Positions 45,724 to 55,441 are shown, counted from the first letter of the stretch. The stretch: 64,000 nt of DNA from Erysipelotrichaceae bacterium (GCA_017405785.1 JAFQZR010000027.1:62001-126000); one strand, 5' to 3'. The notes: generated by a model from the letters alone, not told the origin. Numbers and translations are program-made.

Positions 45724-45752
45724 ATTTAAATACAATTCCCTTACAAAGTCAA
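45724..45752 (-). promoter_or_regulatory. thrS promoter
   Basis: Minus-strand TTGACT (45747-45752), 17 bp, TTAAAT (45724-45729). The -35 overlaps the end of the upstream hairpin. Confidence 0.65.
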
Positions 45753-45775
45753 CCGGCTGAATCTCTCAGCCGGTT
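45751..45775 (-). terminator. Hairpin ending the polA-to-M29 operon
   Basis: Ten-bp perfect stem AACCGGCTGA/TCAGCCGGTT with a 5-nt loop directly after the M29 gene; the T-run is poor (GACTTTGT), so termination may be partial. Confidence 0.6.
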
Positions 45776-45783
45776 ACTATTTT

Positions 45784-47016
45784 CTAGATAATGAAATTTC
45801 CGTTCAGGAATACCGGAACCTCCGTTCCGTCTTCCTTTATGCCGGTTACCTTCATGTCAGGGGTTCCGAACATGAAGTCTACATGATTCATGGAACTGTT
45901 GCCGCCGACGGCTGCTAACTGCTCCTCTTCCATCTCTATTCCGCCTTCCACGTTCTCCGGATAGCATCTTCCCAAAGCCAGATGGCAGGAAGCGTTCTCG
46001 TCAAACAGTGTATTGAAGAACAGAATGTTCAGATTGGATATAGGTGAATCATAGGAGATCAGAGCTACTTCTCCCAGATGTCTGGATCCTTCATCAGTCT
46101 CCAGCAGGGCCTTAAGTGCTTCCACTTCCTTGGCAGCACCGTAATCCACAACGGTTCCGTCCTTAAACTCAAACCAGAAGTCTTCAATGACCTTGCCGTT
46201 ATAGTTCAAAGGCTTGGTAGCATAGACCTTTCCGTTGACATTGTTTCGATCAGGCATACAGAAGCATTCTTCTGTAGGCATATTCGGATTGAAGAAGACG
46301 CCTTCCGGAGTCTTGCAGCCTCCTCCTACCCAGATATGATTCTTAACCAGATCGACTTTCAGATCAGTTCCGTTTGAACTTTCAAAATGCATGGTCTTGA
46401 ACTGGTGGGCATTGAGAATATCACAGTGCTTGAGTAATTCAGCATCATGCTGTTCCCATTCCGCAATCGGATCATTGTCCTCTCTGACTCTTACAGAGAA
46501 CAGGATGGCATCCCATAAGGCCTGTACGGCTTCCTCTTCACTTTTGTCAGGGAAGACGATCTTGGCCCACTTTGGATTAGGCAGAGCCACGATACTCCAC
46601 TGTCCCAGGTTGTTCATGGTGTAAGCCTGATATTTCCGCATTCTCTTCATGGAAGCCAATGAGGCCTGTTTGATCTTTTCCGGATCAATATCCCGCAGCA
46701 AACCCGGTGTTCGGGAAGCTATGTGCAGATAGGCACATTTCTTTTCATGTTCCCATTTTGTCTTTTCCTCATACCAGTCAGGAATCTCGCAGAGAGTTTC
46801 AACTGACTGATACTCATAATTCATATGGCTGATGTTTTCATCGTTCCAGTTAATCATTACTGCTGAGGCACCGGCCTTATAGGCTTCCTCAACGCAGTAT
46901 TCGGTAAACTGCCAGTCTGTAACAGATGAGCTGATGACCAGCAGCTGTCCAGGCTGCACATTGGCACCTGCCACCACTGCCAGTTTGGCGTATTTCTTCA
47001 GGATTTCACTATTCAT
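45784..47016 (-). CDS. M29 family aminopeptidase (AmpS/PepS-like)
   Basis: A 410-residue cytoplasmic metallo-aminopeptidase. The N-terminal half includes KLAVVAGANVQPGQLLVI, and the C-terminal half the metal-binding region: NMPTEECFCMPDRNNVNGKVYATKPL, EVALISYDSPIS, LGRCYPENVEGG and MNHVDFMFGTPDM with candidate Glu, His and Asp ligands. The start at 47016 has GGGAG 7 nt upstream and overlaps the pyk end by 8 bp. Last gene of the long leftward operon. Confidence 0.9.
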   Translation of the reverse strand: MNSEILKKYAKLAVVAGANVQPGQLLVISSSVTDWQFTEYCVEEAYKAGASAVMINWNDENISHMNYEYQSVETLCEIPDWYEEKTKWEHEKKCAYLHIASRTPGLLRDIDPEKIKQASLASMKRMRKYQAYTMNNLGQWSIVALPNPKWAKIVFPDKSEEEAVQALWDAILFSVRVREDNDPIAEWEQHDAELLKHCDILNAHQFKTMHFESSNGTDLKVDLVKNHIWVGGGCKTPEGVFFNPNMPTEECFCMPDRNNVNGKVYATKPLNYNGKVIEDFWFEFKDGTVVDYGAAKEVEALKALLETDEGSRHLGEVALISYDSPISNLNILFFNTLFDENASCHLALGRCYPENVEGGIEMEEEQLAAVGGNSSMNHVDFMFGTPDMKVTGIKEDGTEVPVFLNGNFII

Positions 47017-48436
47017 CGTTATCTCCCACGGTCGCAAATCTCATGGTATTGGTATTGCCGTGTCCGGAATGCCAGCCGGCGCAGATGATGTACATGCTGC
47101 CTCTGGCCAGATTCATCTGCTTGACAACATGGTTAGCGGTGTTGTCATACAGAGAAGCATCGGTAATATCTTTGGAGTATACCGGATAGACATCGGAATA
47201 CAGAGACATTCTGCGGCAGGTCTCCTCGCTGTTGGTGGCAGCGATGATCGGAGCTGACGGTTTGTATTTGGAAAGACGCTTAGCCGTTCCGCCTGTTTCC
47301 GTAAAGGCCAGTACGGCTGAGACGTTATGCATGGTCAGACATGACTCAGCAACGGAGATACCGATGGCATCGCTCATGGAACGGTCGGAATGAGAAATCA
47401 TCTTTTCCAGGAAATCTCCGTAGTCATACATGCGTTCGCATTCCTCAGCGATAGTAGCCATGGTCTGTACGGCTTCAACCGGATATTCACCGCTGGCAGT
47501 CTCGGCTGACAGCATGATACAGTCGGAACCGTCAAATACCGCATTGGCAACGTCAGAAGCTTCCGCTCTGGTCGGCCTTGGATTGGATACCATGCTCTCC
47601 AGCATGTGAGTTGCGGTAATTACCGGACGGCCGGTCTTATTGGCGATATCGATAATGTGTTTCTGATATAAAGGAACAAGCTGCAGGGATACTTCGACAC
47701 CGAGGTCTCCTCTGGCTACCATGACACCGTCAGCGACGTTTAAGATCGCATTGAGGTTATCATAGCCTTCCTTGTTTTCGATTTTGGCAATTACTTCAAT
47801 GTCAGATCTGCCTTCATCAGCCAGGATCCTCTTGATCTCCTTAACGTCAGATGCTCTTCTGACAAAGCTGGCGGCGATGAAGTCCACTCCGTTACGGGCA
47901 CCGAAACGGATGTCTCTTTCATCCTGTTCGGAAACAAACGGCATGGTCAGTACGACACCAGGCAGATTTACTCCCTTTCTGGTAGCGATCGGTCCGCTGT
48001 TGAGAACTTCGCAGATCAGCTCATCCTTGCCCTTTTCCTTGACAGCCAGAGACAGTTTTCCGTCATTGATCAGGATCTTCTTTCCGGCTCTGACATCCTT
48101 GAACATCTCGGCACAGTCGATGTGGAATCTTTCCTTATTGCCGACGACTTTCTTCTTGACGACTCTGACAGTGTCACCCTTGACAAAGTCGACGGAGCCG
48201 TTCTCCATTTCCCCTACTCTGATTTCAGGGCCCTTGGTGTCAAGCATGATGCCGATGTGAGCGCCAAGCTTTTTGTTGATCTTATGGATCTTCTTTATCT
48301 TTTCCAGCTTTTCCTCGTGGTTGCCGTGAGAGCAGTTAAGACGGGCCATGTTCATGCCTGCCTCATAAAGCTTTATCAGCATTTCCTCACTTTCGGAAGC
48401 CGGTCCTATTGTACATATAATCTTCGTTCTGCGCAT
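47009..48436 (-). CDS. pyk: Pyruvate kinase
   Basis: Final ATP-forming step of glycolysis. The 475-residue protein has GIMLDTKGPEIR, the metal-binding KIENKEGYDNL region, and the family signature around ESMVSNPRPTRAEASDVANA with the catalytic residues, plus the C-terminal allosteric domain. It lacks the extra PEP-utiliser-like C-terminal domain of Bacillus Pyk. pfkA lies 3 bp upstream, so both control points of glycolysis are made together. The ribosome site is weak (AAAGG, 14 nt away). Confidence 0.97.
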   Translation of the reverse strand: MRRTKIICTIGPASESEEMLIKLYEAGMNMARLNCSHGNHEEKLEKIKKIHKINKKLGAHIGIMLDTKGPEIRVGEMENGSVDFVKGDTVRVVKKKVVGNKERFHIDCAEMFKDVRAGKKILINDGKLSLAVKEKGKDELICEVLNSGPIATRKGVNLPGVVLTMPFVSEQDERDIRFGARNGVDFIAASFVRRASDVKEIKRILADEGRSDIEVIAKIENKEGYDNLNAILNVADGVMVARGDLGVEVSLQLVPLYQKHIIDIANKTGRPVITATHMLESMVSNPRPTRAEASDVANAVFDGSDCIMLSAETASGEYPVEAVQTMATIAEECERMYDYGDFLEKMISHSDRSMSDAIGISVAESCLTMHNVSAVLAFTETGGTAKRLSKYKPSAPIIAATNSEETCRRMSLYSDVYPVYSKDITDASLYDNTANHVVKQMNLARGSMYIICAGWHSGHGNTNTMRFATVGDNDE

Positions 48437-48439
48437 ATA

Positions 48440-49402
48440 TTAAGCCAACCTTTCAAACATATCGTAGAGATCCTGGTCGAAATCCTTAGGCTGAATCAGA
48501 GCCTGAGCGATCGGAGTCGCAATCATCTTGTCATTTCTGATGCCAATGCAGAAGTTGGAGCCGCCGTTTTCCAGTACTTCGATGGCATAGTCGCCCATTC
48601 TGCTGGCCAGTAATCTGTCGTAAGGAACAGGTGAACCGCCTCTCTGAATGTGTCCCAGTACAGTGGCACGTCCGGAGAATGAAGTCTTCTGGCTGATGAC
48701 TTCTGCCAGTTTTTCAACATCCGTCAGCTTTTCGGAAACAATTACCAGAGCATGTCTGTGCTTCTTGATGGCATCGAAATGCTGAAGTCTGGCAATGACC
48801 TCATCTTCGGAGAAGCCTACCTCCGGAGTAATTGCGATTTCCGCGCCGCAGCAGATACCGGCATATAAGGCCAGATCGCCGCAGTGGTTGCCCATTACTT
48901 CAACGACTGAACATCTGTGGTGGCTGGCTGAGGTATCTCTCAGTCTGTCTACTGCTTCCACTATGGTATTCAGTGCCGTTTCAAAACCGATTGTATAATC
49001 AGTACCAGGGCAGTCATTGTCAATGGTGCCCGGAATGCCGATGCAGCTGATGCCTTTCTTGCATAGGTCACCGGCACCTCTGTAGGTACCGTCTCCTCCG
49101 ATAACGACCAGGGAGTCCATGCCGACCTTGCGCATCTGTTCAATGGCCTTATCCTGAATGGCCGGATCCGCAAATTCCGGGAAACGGGCCGTACCGAGAA
49201 TGGTGCCGCCTTTGAACAGAATGTCGGATACGCTTCCCTTGTTCATCTTATAGAAGTTTCCTTCATATAGACCCAGATAGCCGTCATAAACGCCGTAGAC
49301 ATCAAAGTCACGGGATAAGGCTGAACGGGCTACCGCTCTGATCGCTGCATTCATGCCAGGAGCATCGCCGCCGCTGGTGAGTATGCCTATTGTTCTTTTC
49401 AT
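48440..49402 (-). CDS. pfkA: ATP-dependent 6-phosphofructokinase
   Basis: Phosphorylates fructose-6-phosphate. The 320 residues match bacterial PfkA: GGDAPGMNAAIRA, VIGGDGTYRGA (ATP site), PGTIDNDCPGTDYTIGF (catalytic Asp), and VLGHIQRGGSPVPYDR. The glycine after GGDG favours ATP over pyrophosphate. AGGAGG precedes the ATG, 8 bp after dnaI. The coupling of glycolytic with replication genes in one operon is a neighbourhood also seen in other Bacillota. Confidence 0.97.
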   Translation of the reverse strand: MKRTIGILTSGGDAPGMNAAIRAVARSALSRDFDVYGVYDGYLGLYEGNFYKMNKGSVSDILFKGGTILGTARFPEFADPAIQDKAIEQMRKVGMDSLVVIGGDGTYRGAGDLCKKGISCIGIPGTIDNDCPGTDYTIGFETALNTIVEAVDRLRDTSASHHRCSVVEVMGNHCGDLALYAGICCGAEIAITPEVGFSEDEVIARLQHFDAIKKHRHALVIVSEKLTDVEKLAEVISQKTSFSGRATVLGHIQRGGSPVPYDRLLASRMGDYAIEVLENGGSNFCIGIRNDKMIATPIAQALIQPKDFDQDLYDMFERLA

Positions 49403-49410
49403 AAATCCTC

Positions 49411-50337
49411 CTATCTGCGGTCCGGACCGTTTACTTCAACCCGTGTTGCCAGGGCTTTTATCCTTGAAAGTATGCGTCCGGCTTTGATTTCATCCCTCTG
49501 ACCGCTCCGGTTATAGGCCAGCTTGACTTCCAGCTGGTCTAAGTCCAGATTGCTGGTAAATATGGTTCTCTTTTCATTGGCACATCTGTAGTCAAGAACC
49601 GGCAAAAGTATGTCGTCTCTGACCCAGTTAGTCGTATTCTCCGCTCCAATGTCATCCAGTACAACGACATCAGCTCTCTTCAGTCTCTCCATGGATGTAT
49701 CGATGTAATCGCGGGCATCCGGATTATTGAAGTCGGCCCCGATGCTGTTGCGGCATCTGGTGACAAACTGCGGAACATTTACGAAAGCCACCTTCTGTCC
49801 CTGTTTGGCCAGCCGGTTGGTTATGCAGGCGGCCAAATAGGTCTTGCCGGTACCGAAGCTTCCGTACAGATACAGGCCCATTTTCGGCTGATGAGCGATC
49901 CAGTCCTTTACCAGCATGTAGACATCAACATACCGGCTTTCTTCATGACTGATATCTGTTGTTTCTATATCGTACTGTAATTCCCTGTCGGAAAGATCAC
50001 AGATCAGATAGCGTTTCCTGTGGGCAATCAGGGCATCGGATTCATCCTTATAGCGACACTGTCTCAGAACGCTGCTGACAGTTCTGCCGTTGAGTTCGAT
50101 GCTGTCCATGTAACCTGCCGGGCTGTTGTGGCAGGCCCATAAGCCCGGACAGTTACGGCATACCTCCGCACTGTCAAGCCACTTCTTGAACATATAAGGG
50201 TTATCCTCAATCTGTTTTTTTATTTCCGGATTCCTTACCAGCATCTTCTGGATGCGGGCATCCTTCATTACTTCCTGTGCCGTATCTCTGATCTGCTGTT
50301 CAACTTCTGCGGGAATGCTGAATTCAAATTTCCTCAT
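49411..50337 (-). CDS. dnaI: Helicase loader DnaI
   Basis: AAA+ ATPase that loads the replicative helicase in Bacillota. The 308-residue protein has an N-terminal zinc-binding helicase-interaction domain (Cys60, Cys63, Cys69, His70, with Cys94 nearby) and an AAA+ domain with Walker A YGSFGTGKTYLAA (Lys165) and Walker B VVVLDDIGAE. It follows dnaB with a 14-bp overlap, as in Bacillus subtilis. It is not DnaC of the proteobacterial type. Confidence 0.95.
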   Translation of the reverse strand: MRKFEFSIPAEVEQQIRDTAQEVMKDARIQKMLVRNPEIKKQIEDNPYMFKKWLDSAEVCRNCPGLWACHNSPAGYMDSIELNGRTVSSVLRQCRYKDESDALIAHRKRYLICDLSDRELQYDIETTDISHEESRYVDVYMLVKDWIAHQPKMGLYLYGSFGTGKTYLAACITNRLAKQGQKVAFVNVPQFVTRCRNSIGADFNNPDARDYIDTSMERLKRADVVVLDDIGAENTTNWVRDDILLPVLDYRCANEKRTIFTSNLDLDQLEVKLAYNRSGQRDEIKAGRILSRIKALATRVEVNGPDRR

Positions 50338-51484
50338 TGTCCACCTCCCCGAATATTCTCGATCTTATTTCATCCATGCTGGCACTTTCCTGTTTCGTAT
50401 TCTTCTTAAGAATGAAATCAGGAGCCTTGCTTCTGGAACGTGATGTCAGATTTCTGACATATTCCTGTGCCTGATCAATTGTTGTTACATTATGCAGCGA
50501 CCAATCCTTGGCTACAGCCTTGGTCAGATTGGCCGTAATGCGTCCGTTGTGATTATCATAGACATACCTGAAAAGATAATTGATCACATCACGGCTCATG
50601 TGGTATTCCATGTTAAGCTCTTCCAGAAGCTTCTTTTCCCATGGGTCAACCTCCGTTTTTCCCTTAAGATTATAGAGATACTGAACGGATGTGACATCGT
50701 ATTCATCAGGAGTGCTTTCCGCACCCTTACTGCGAACCGCCAGGCATCTCTTTCTTAAAGCTTCATTGTCCAGGGTCCCTTCATCAATATTGATGGACTG
50801 GGCAACGATCTTGCGCATGGTCTCAATGTCTATGCTGTAGACCGTAGCCATCTGGGATATGGTTTTCAGATTGGCCTTGGTCCTTAAGGATACCGGCATT
50901 AACAGAGTGCTGTATCCGTTAAGGAATTCATTTATGTCAAACTCGATGTGAGTAGTCTCATACAGTTTCTGTTTCAGTTCTTCAAATGACCGTTCATTCT
51001 CATCGTCCCAGTCTTTCAGAACGGAAAGATCAAAGTTACTGGTGATTTCCAGATCATCCTCGCTCAGTTCCTTCACCTGGAACAGCTTGCTGGTCTGTTT
51101 GTACTGCCGTTTGCCCATCTTCTTGATGAAGAAGCGGCCAAAGGCGGCCTGCATCAGGAAATCAGATCCATTTAACGGGAACTGGATCTCAAAATGGAAA
51201 AGCTCAGTGTTCTTGTTGTAAAAGGTTCTTATCAGCTTGAACTGTTCCAGAACCTTGAAACTGGCATTGATACCGTCAATGTCAGTACCCAGTATCAGAA
51301 TCAGACGGGATATGGTATTGATCTCCTCATCAGTAAAGGAACCTTCTGCATTGAGAAGATGATACAGCGCATATGCCTGCTGTCCCATTAATGGCAGATA
51401 TAACTCAGCCAGAGCTTTCTGCTGATCAGTATTCAGACTCTGAGGATGAATTACTCTGAATTTACTTCTGCTCTTCAGTACCAT
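50324..51484 (-). CDS. dnaB: Replication initiation/membrane attachment protein DnaB (DnaD-like domains)
   Basis: Bacillota DnaB, a helicase-loading co-factor, not the helicase. The 386-residue protein starts with a winged-helix-type region (LSTDQQKALAELYLPLMGQQAYALYHLL) and has DnaD-like helical repeats in the C-terminal half (YNLKGKTEVDPWEKKLLEELNME, then YDNHNGRITANLTKAVAKDW with the YxxxIxxxW-like pattern). Sequence is loosely conserved in this family; the placement between mutM/coaE and dnaI strongly supports the call. Confidence 0.88.
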   Translation of the reverse strand: MVLKSRSKFRVIHPQSLNTDQQKALAELYLPLMGQQAYALYHLLNAEGSFTDEEINTISRLILILGTDIDGINASFKVLEQFKLIRTFYNKNTELFHFEIQFPLNGSDFLMQAAFGRFFIKKMGKRQYKQTSKLFQVKELSEDDLEITSNFDLSVLKDWDDENERSFEELKQKLYETTHIEFDINEFLNGYSTLLMPVSLRTKANLKTISQMATVYSIDIETMRKIVAQSINIDEGTLDNEALRKRCLAVRSKGAESTPDEYDVTSVQYLYNLKGKTEVDPWEKKLLEELNMEYHMSRDVINYLFRYVYDNHNGRITANLTKAVAKDWSLHNVTTIDQAQEYVRNLTSRSRSKAPDFILKKNTKQESASMDEIRSRIFGEVDNEEI

Positions 51485-51485
51485 A

Positions 51486-52883
51486 TTATTTATCTGCTTT
51501 CTCTTGTCTAAATTTTACAATATCGCCCAGCATTTTTTCAACGGCAATGCTGAGTTTATCAAGGGTGGAATCATTGTCAATAACCCTGTCAGCGACAGCT
51601 CTTTTTTCACTGTCAGGAGTCTGATTATTCAGTACTGCCATGATGTTTTCCCTGCTCATGTTTCTGGTTCTCTGCAGTCTTTCAACAGCTGTTTCCACGC
51701 TGCAGGTCACTAAGATGTTACAGTCAAAACGGCGGTACCAGTCGGTTTCAAACAACAGCGGTACTTCAACGAAAACCGCCGGATCATGTATGTGCTCTTC
51801 ATAGAATTCTCTGACACGCTGCCAGATCAGTCCATGAAGATATTCTTCCAGCTTTTCCTTTATCTCAGGGTCACTGTAGATGACTCTGCTGACTTCCTTC
51901 TTCTCATCTTCTCCTGTTATCCGTCTGATTTCGGCCCTTATTTCATTATCCAACCATAGCTGAGAGTTGATCTCATCACAGCTTATGACCGGATATCCCT
52001 GCTCTTTTATAAGCTCAGATACCGTTGATTTACCGGATCCGATGTTACCCGTAACCGCCGCAAACAAAGCTTTTTCCTTCTGACAGTTCGGGCAGTAGTA
52101 AGTCCCTCTCCCATTAACAAAACACTTTTTTATTTCCGTGCCGCATTCGCATTTTTCATGCGCACGGCTGTGAACATGGAGGTTCTGCTGGAACATGCCG
52201 GTAACACCTAACGAACTTGTATAGGATCTGATGGTCGTTCCTCCGGCCTTTATGGCTTCAGCCAGGATCTTTCTGGTGCTTTCAATGATCTGATCCCATT
52301 TTTCCCTGGAAACAAAGCATGCCGGATGCATAGGATTGATTCTGACGTCAAAACAGATCTCGTTGGCATAGATATTTCCTATTCCGGCGATCATTGACTG
52401 GTCCAGAAGCTGGGTTTTTATCGGTGTGTTCTTATGCTGGCAGTAACTCTTAAGCCACTCGCTGTTAAGCTTTTCATCAAAAGGTTCATATCCCAGTGAT
52501 TCCAGAGCCTTTAATGGCTGGCCTTTTTCATACAGCCAGAAGCGCCCGAACTTACGGACATCGTTATAATGCAGTTCTCCTTTGTCCAGCTTGAAGACTA
52601 TATGGGTGTGCTTGTCCGGTTCCCGGTGTTCAGGATAGACGTAGAACTTTCCTTCCATGCGCAGATGAGCAATCATTACATAGTCAGTCAGATTGAAAAC
52701 AAGGAACTTTCCTCTGCGGTCAAAAGTTTCAAATTTCTGTCCCTTAAGACAAGCTGAAAAAGCCGTGGCATCAGGATAATCCACGATTCTTTCATATATT
52801 ATATCAACACTTTCTATAATTCTGTTATGTATCTTCTGTTCAAGTGTTCTGACAACTGTTTCAACCTCAGGAAGTTCCGGCAT
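51486..52883 (-). CDS. mutM-coaE: Fusion: formamidopyrimidine-DNA glycosylase + dephospho-CoA kinase
   Basis: One 465-residue frame encodes two complete enzymes. Residues 1-270 are MutM, which removes 8-oxoguanine: catalytic Pro2 and Glu3 (MPELPEVETV), Lys59, the QSMIAGIGNIYANE helix-two-turn-helix, and a zinc finger ending NGRGTYYCPNCQ. Residues 272-465 are CoaE, which phosphorylates dephospho-CoA: P-loop TGNIGSGKST (278-287), VISCDEIN and VEVPLLFE. In Bacillus mutM and coaE are adjacent separate genes after polA, and the junction lacks any start codon for CoaE, so the fusion arose in place. The first zinc half reads Cys-Glu-Cys, one residue tighter than the usual CxxC. Confidence 0.95.
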   Translation of the reverse strand: MPELPEVETVVRTLEQKIHNRIIESVDIIYERIVDYPDATAFSACLKGQKFETFDRRGKFLVFNLTDYVMIAHLRMEGKFYVYPEHREPDKHTHIVFKLDKGELHYNDVRKFGRFWLYEKGQPLKALESLGYEPFDEKLNSEWLKSYCQHKNTPIKTQLLDQSMIAGIGNIYANEICFDVRINPMHPACFVSREKWDQIIESTRKILAEAIKAGGTTIRSYTSSLGVTGMFQQNLHVHSRAHEKCECGTEIKKCFVNGRGTYYCPNCQKEKALFAAVTGNIGSGKSTVSELIKEQGYPVISCDEINSQLWLDNEIRAEIRRITGEDEKKEVSRVIYSDPEIKEKLEEYLHGLIWQRVREFYEEHIHDPAVFVEVPLLFETDWYRRFDCNILVTCSVETAVERLQRTRNMSRENIMAVLNNQTPDSEKRAVADRVIDNDSTLDKLSIAVEKMLGDIVKFRQEKADK

Positions 52884-52884
52884 A

Positions 52885-55440
52885 TTACTTGACCTCCAGC
52901 CAGTTATTGCCGCTCTCGGCTTCTGCCAGTAGCGGAACCTTCAGTTCCATGGCATTTTCCATTTCTTCTTCCACCAGTTTCATTATTATCTGTTCCTCAT
53001 CTTTCGGAACATTCAGAATCAGCTCGTCATGAATCTGCAGGATCATGCGGGCTTTCAAGCCTTCCTTGTTGATTCTGTTATAGACATTTATCATGGCAAT
53101 CTTTATCAGATCGGCAGCACTGCCCTGCACCGGTGCATTCATGGCAGCTCTTTTGCCGAATTCACGCAGTGAATGGTTGGAGCTCTTGATTTCCGGAATG
53201 TCACGGCGGCGGTTGCACATTGTGGTGACATAGCCCTTCTCCTGACACTCAGCAATCGTTTCATCCATGAACTTACGGACATTAGGATACTGACGGAAAT
53301 AGGATTCGATGTATTCTCTGGCCTGATAGACCGGGATCTCCAGTCTTTCCGCCAGACCAAAATCACTCATGCCGTAGTCAATTCCGAAATTGATGGCCTT
53401 GGCCTGTCTTCTCTGTAAAGGTGTTACCTCTTCAGCCGGGATGTTGAATACATCCATTGCGGTTCTGGTATGAATGTCCATACCCTGACGGAAGGCATCG
53501 ATGAGCCGTTTCTCATCTGCCAGATGAGCCAGGATCCTTAATTCAACCTGAGAATAGTCCGCACCGACAAAGACACAGCCCTCTTCCGGTATGAAGGCAG
53601 CTCTGATCATCTGCGCTTCTTCATTACGGACGGATATGTTCTGCAGGTTCGGATTGGAACTGGACAGTCGTCCTGTCTCAGCGATGCACTGATTGTATTC
53701 TGTATGGATCTTACTGTCGGCGGTAATGTATTTCTTCAGCCCTATGGCATAAGTGCTGTTAAGCTTGGCGTATTTACGGTATTCCAGAATGGCTGTGATT
53801 ATCGGATGTCTGTCTTCGATCTTCTTCAGCACTGATGCATCCGTTGATCTCTTCGGTGAACGCATCAGTTTCAGATCATCATAAATCACCTCTGCCAGCT
53901 GCTTTGGTGAATTGATGTTAAACTGTCTTCCGGCCATCGAATAGATCTGCTCTTCCAGGGCAGCGATCTTGACACTGGTTTCCCGGGCGATCTTGTCCAA
54001 TACGGAAACATCGACACGGACACCGGTTTTCTCCATGTCAAAGAGTACTCTGGCCAGTGGCAATTCGATGTCACGGTAGAGATCTACCATGCCGTAATCT
54101 GCCAGTTCTTTCTTTAAGGTTTCCTCAACCTTATAGAGATTCCCTGCCATCTGGCACAGGTAATCCCGGTCTTCATTGCTTTCCTCTTCAAACAGGGTTA
54201 TCTGAGCTGTACTCTCACCGGCTGTTACCGTCAGGTGATACTTAAGCATCAGAGCTTCCAGATTCTTGATCTTTCCGTCGATCAGGAAAGCCTGGATCAT
54301 GGTGTCATTGATTATTCCGTTAACGGTCAGGCTGTATTTATCCAGCACATGATACCAGTGCTTGATGTTATGAACTGTCTTTTCTGTCTTTTCATCCTGC
54401 AGCCAGGATACAAATGTCTTATCGTTTACCGCGTCAGCCAGAGCAATGTAATAGCTGTCCAAGCCGTCGCTTAAGCCCAGTCCCTGTTCATTCATGTGCA
54501 GAGCCATGTGAGCTTTCAGATCAGTCTTTTCAAAGTATCTGACGGTTTTCTGGGTTCCCGTTTTCTTTTCTTCAACCGGTTCGCTCACGGTAACGTTCTT
54601 CAGGAAGGAACGCATTTCATATTTACTGTAGAACTTCATGGCATCTTCGCCATAAAGGTTGTAATCACATTCATCGATGTTGATGTCAATGTCAGCATCG
54701 ATCTTGATGGTTGCCAGCCACTTTGACATTAACGCAACATCATGATCCTTGACCAGATTCTCTTTAAGTTTTCCCTTGAGTTCATCAATATGCTCATAGA
54801 CACCTTCAACACTGCCGTAATCGTTCAGCAGCTTGATGGCGGTCTTATCGCCGACCTTGGTAACTCCCGGGATGTTATCACTGGTATCTCCTGCCAGTCC
54901 CTTAAGGTCGATGATCTGTAAAGGTGTCAGCTGATACTTTTCATAAACGGCTGCCGGATCCATCAGATCCATTTCCGTGATTCCCTTGACCATCAGCCAG
55001 ACCTTTATACGGTCATCTACGATCTGTAACAGGTCACGGTCGGAAGTCAGGACATTGATGTCATATTCCGTCTTCTGCTTGGCTAAGGAACCGATGATGT
55101 CATCAGCTTCGATGCCGGCCTGTTCAAACTGTTTCATGTCAATGGCCTGCAGATATTCTCTGATGATCGGGAACTGGGCTACCAGATTATCCGGAGCTGC
55201 CTGTCTGGTTCCCTTATACCGCCGGTACACTTCGCGGCGGAAATTGTGTCTGTCATGGTCAAAGGCCACAACGACAAAATCAGGCGCTATAACTTCCAGC
55301 GCCTTATGTAGCATTGAAGCGAATCCAAAGATCGCATTGGTAGGGATCCCTGACGATGTGGACATCGGTCTGCCGTATGCGGTTGCATAGTAAGCTCTAA
55401 ACAGCATGGAGTTGCCGTCAATCAGAAGCAGTTTCTTCAT
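52885..55440 (-). CDS. polA: DNA polymerase I
   Basis: Repair and Okazaki-processing polymerase, 851 residues from 55440 (MKKLLLIDGN). The N-terminal 5' nuclease (about 1-290) has GIEADDIIGSLAK and GLAGDTSDNIPGV. The middle 3'-5' exonuclease domain is degenerate: the DxE metal motif is replaced by SYYIALADA, as in Bacillus and Taq-type enzymes, so no proofreading is expected. The polymerase has motif A VGADYSQVELRILAHL, motif B RRQAKAINFGIDYG and motif C QIHDELIL. The ribosome site is weak (GGTG) and the start lies 1 bp after the upstream lipoprotein stop, suggesting coupling. Confidence 0.97.
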   Translation of the reverse strand: MKKLLLIDGNSMLFRAYYATAYGRPMSTSSGIPTNAIFGFASMLHKALEVIAPDFVVVAFDHDRHNFRREVYRRYKGTRQAAPDNLVAQFPIIREYLQAIDMKQFEQAGIEADDIIGSLAKQKTEYDINVLTSDRDLLQIVDDRIKVWLMVKGITEMDLMDPAAVYEKYQLTPLQIIDLKGLAGDTSDNIPGVTKVGDKTAIKLLNDYGSVEGVYEHIDELKGKLKENLVKDHDVALMSKWLATIKIDADIDINIDECDYNLYGEDAMKFYSKYEMRSFLKNVTVSEPVEEKKTGTQKTVRYFEKTDLKAHMALHMNEQGLGLSDGLDSYYIALADAVNDKTFVSWLQDEKTEKTVHNIKHWYHVLDKYSLTVNGIINDTMIQAFLIDGKIKNLEALMLKYHLTVTAGESTAQITLFEEESNEDRDYLCQMAGNLYKVEETLKKELADYGMVDLYRDIELPLARVLFDMEKTGVRVDVSVLDKIARETSVKIAALEEQIYSMAGRQFNINSPKQLAEVIYDDLKLMRSPKRSTDASVLKKIEDRHPIITAILEYRKYAKLNSTYAIGLKKYITADSKIHTEYNQCIAETGRLSSSNPNLQNISVRNEEAQMIRAAFIPEEGCVFVGADYSQVELRILAHLADEKRLIDAFRQGMDIHTRTAMDVFNIPAEEVTPLQRRQAKAINFGIDYGMSDFGLAERLEIPVYQAREYIESYFRQYPNVRKFMDETIAECQEKGYVTTMCNRRRDIPEIKSSNHSLREFGKRAAMNAPVQGSAADLIKIAMINVYNRINKEGLKARMILQIHDELILNVPKDEEQIIMKLVEEEMENAMELKVPLLAEAESGNNWLEVK

Positions 55441-55441
55441 G

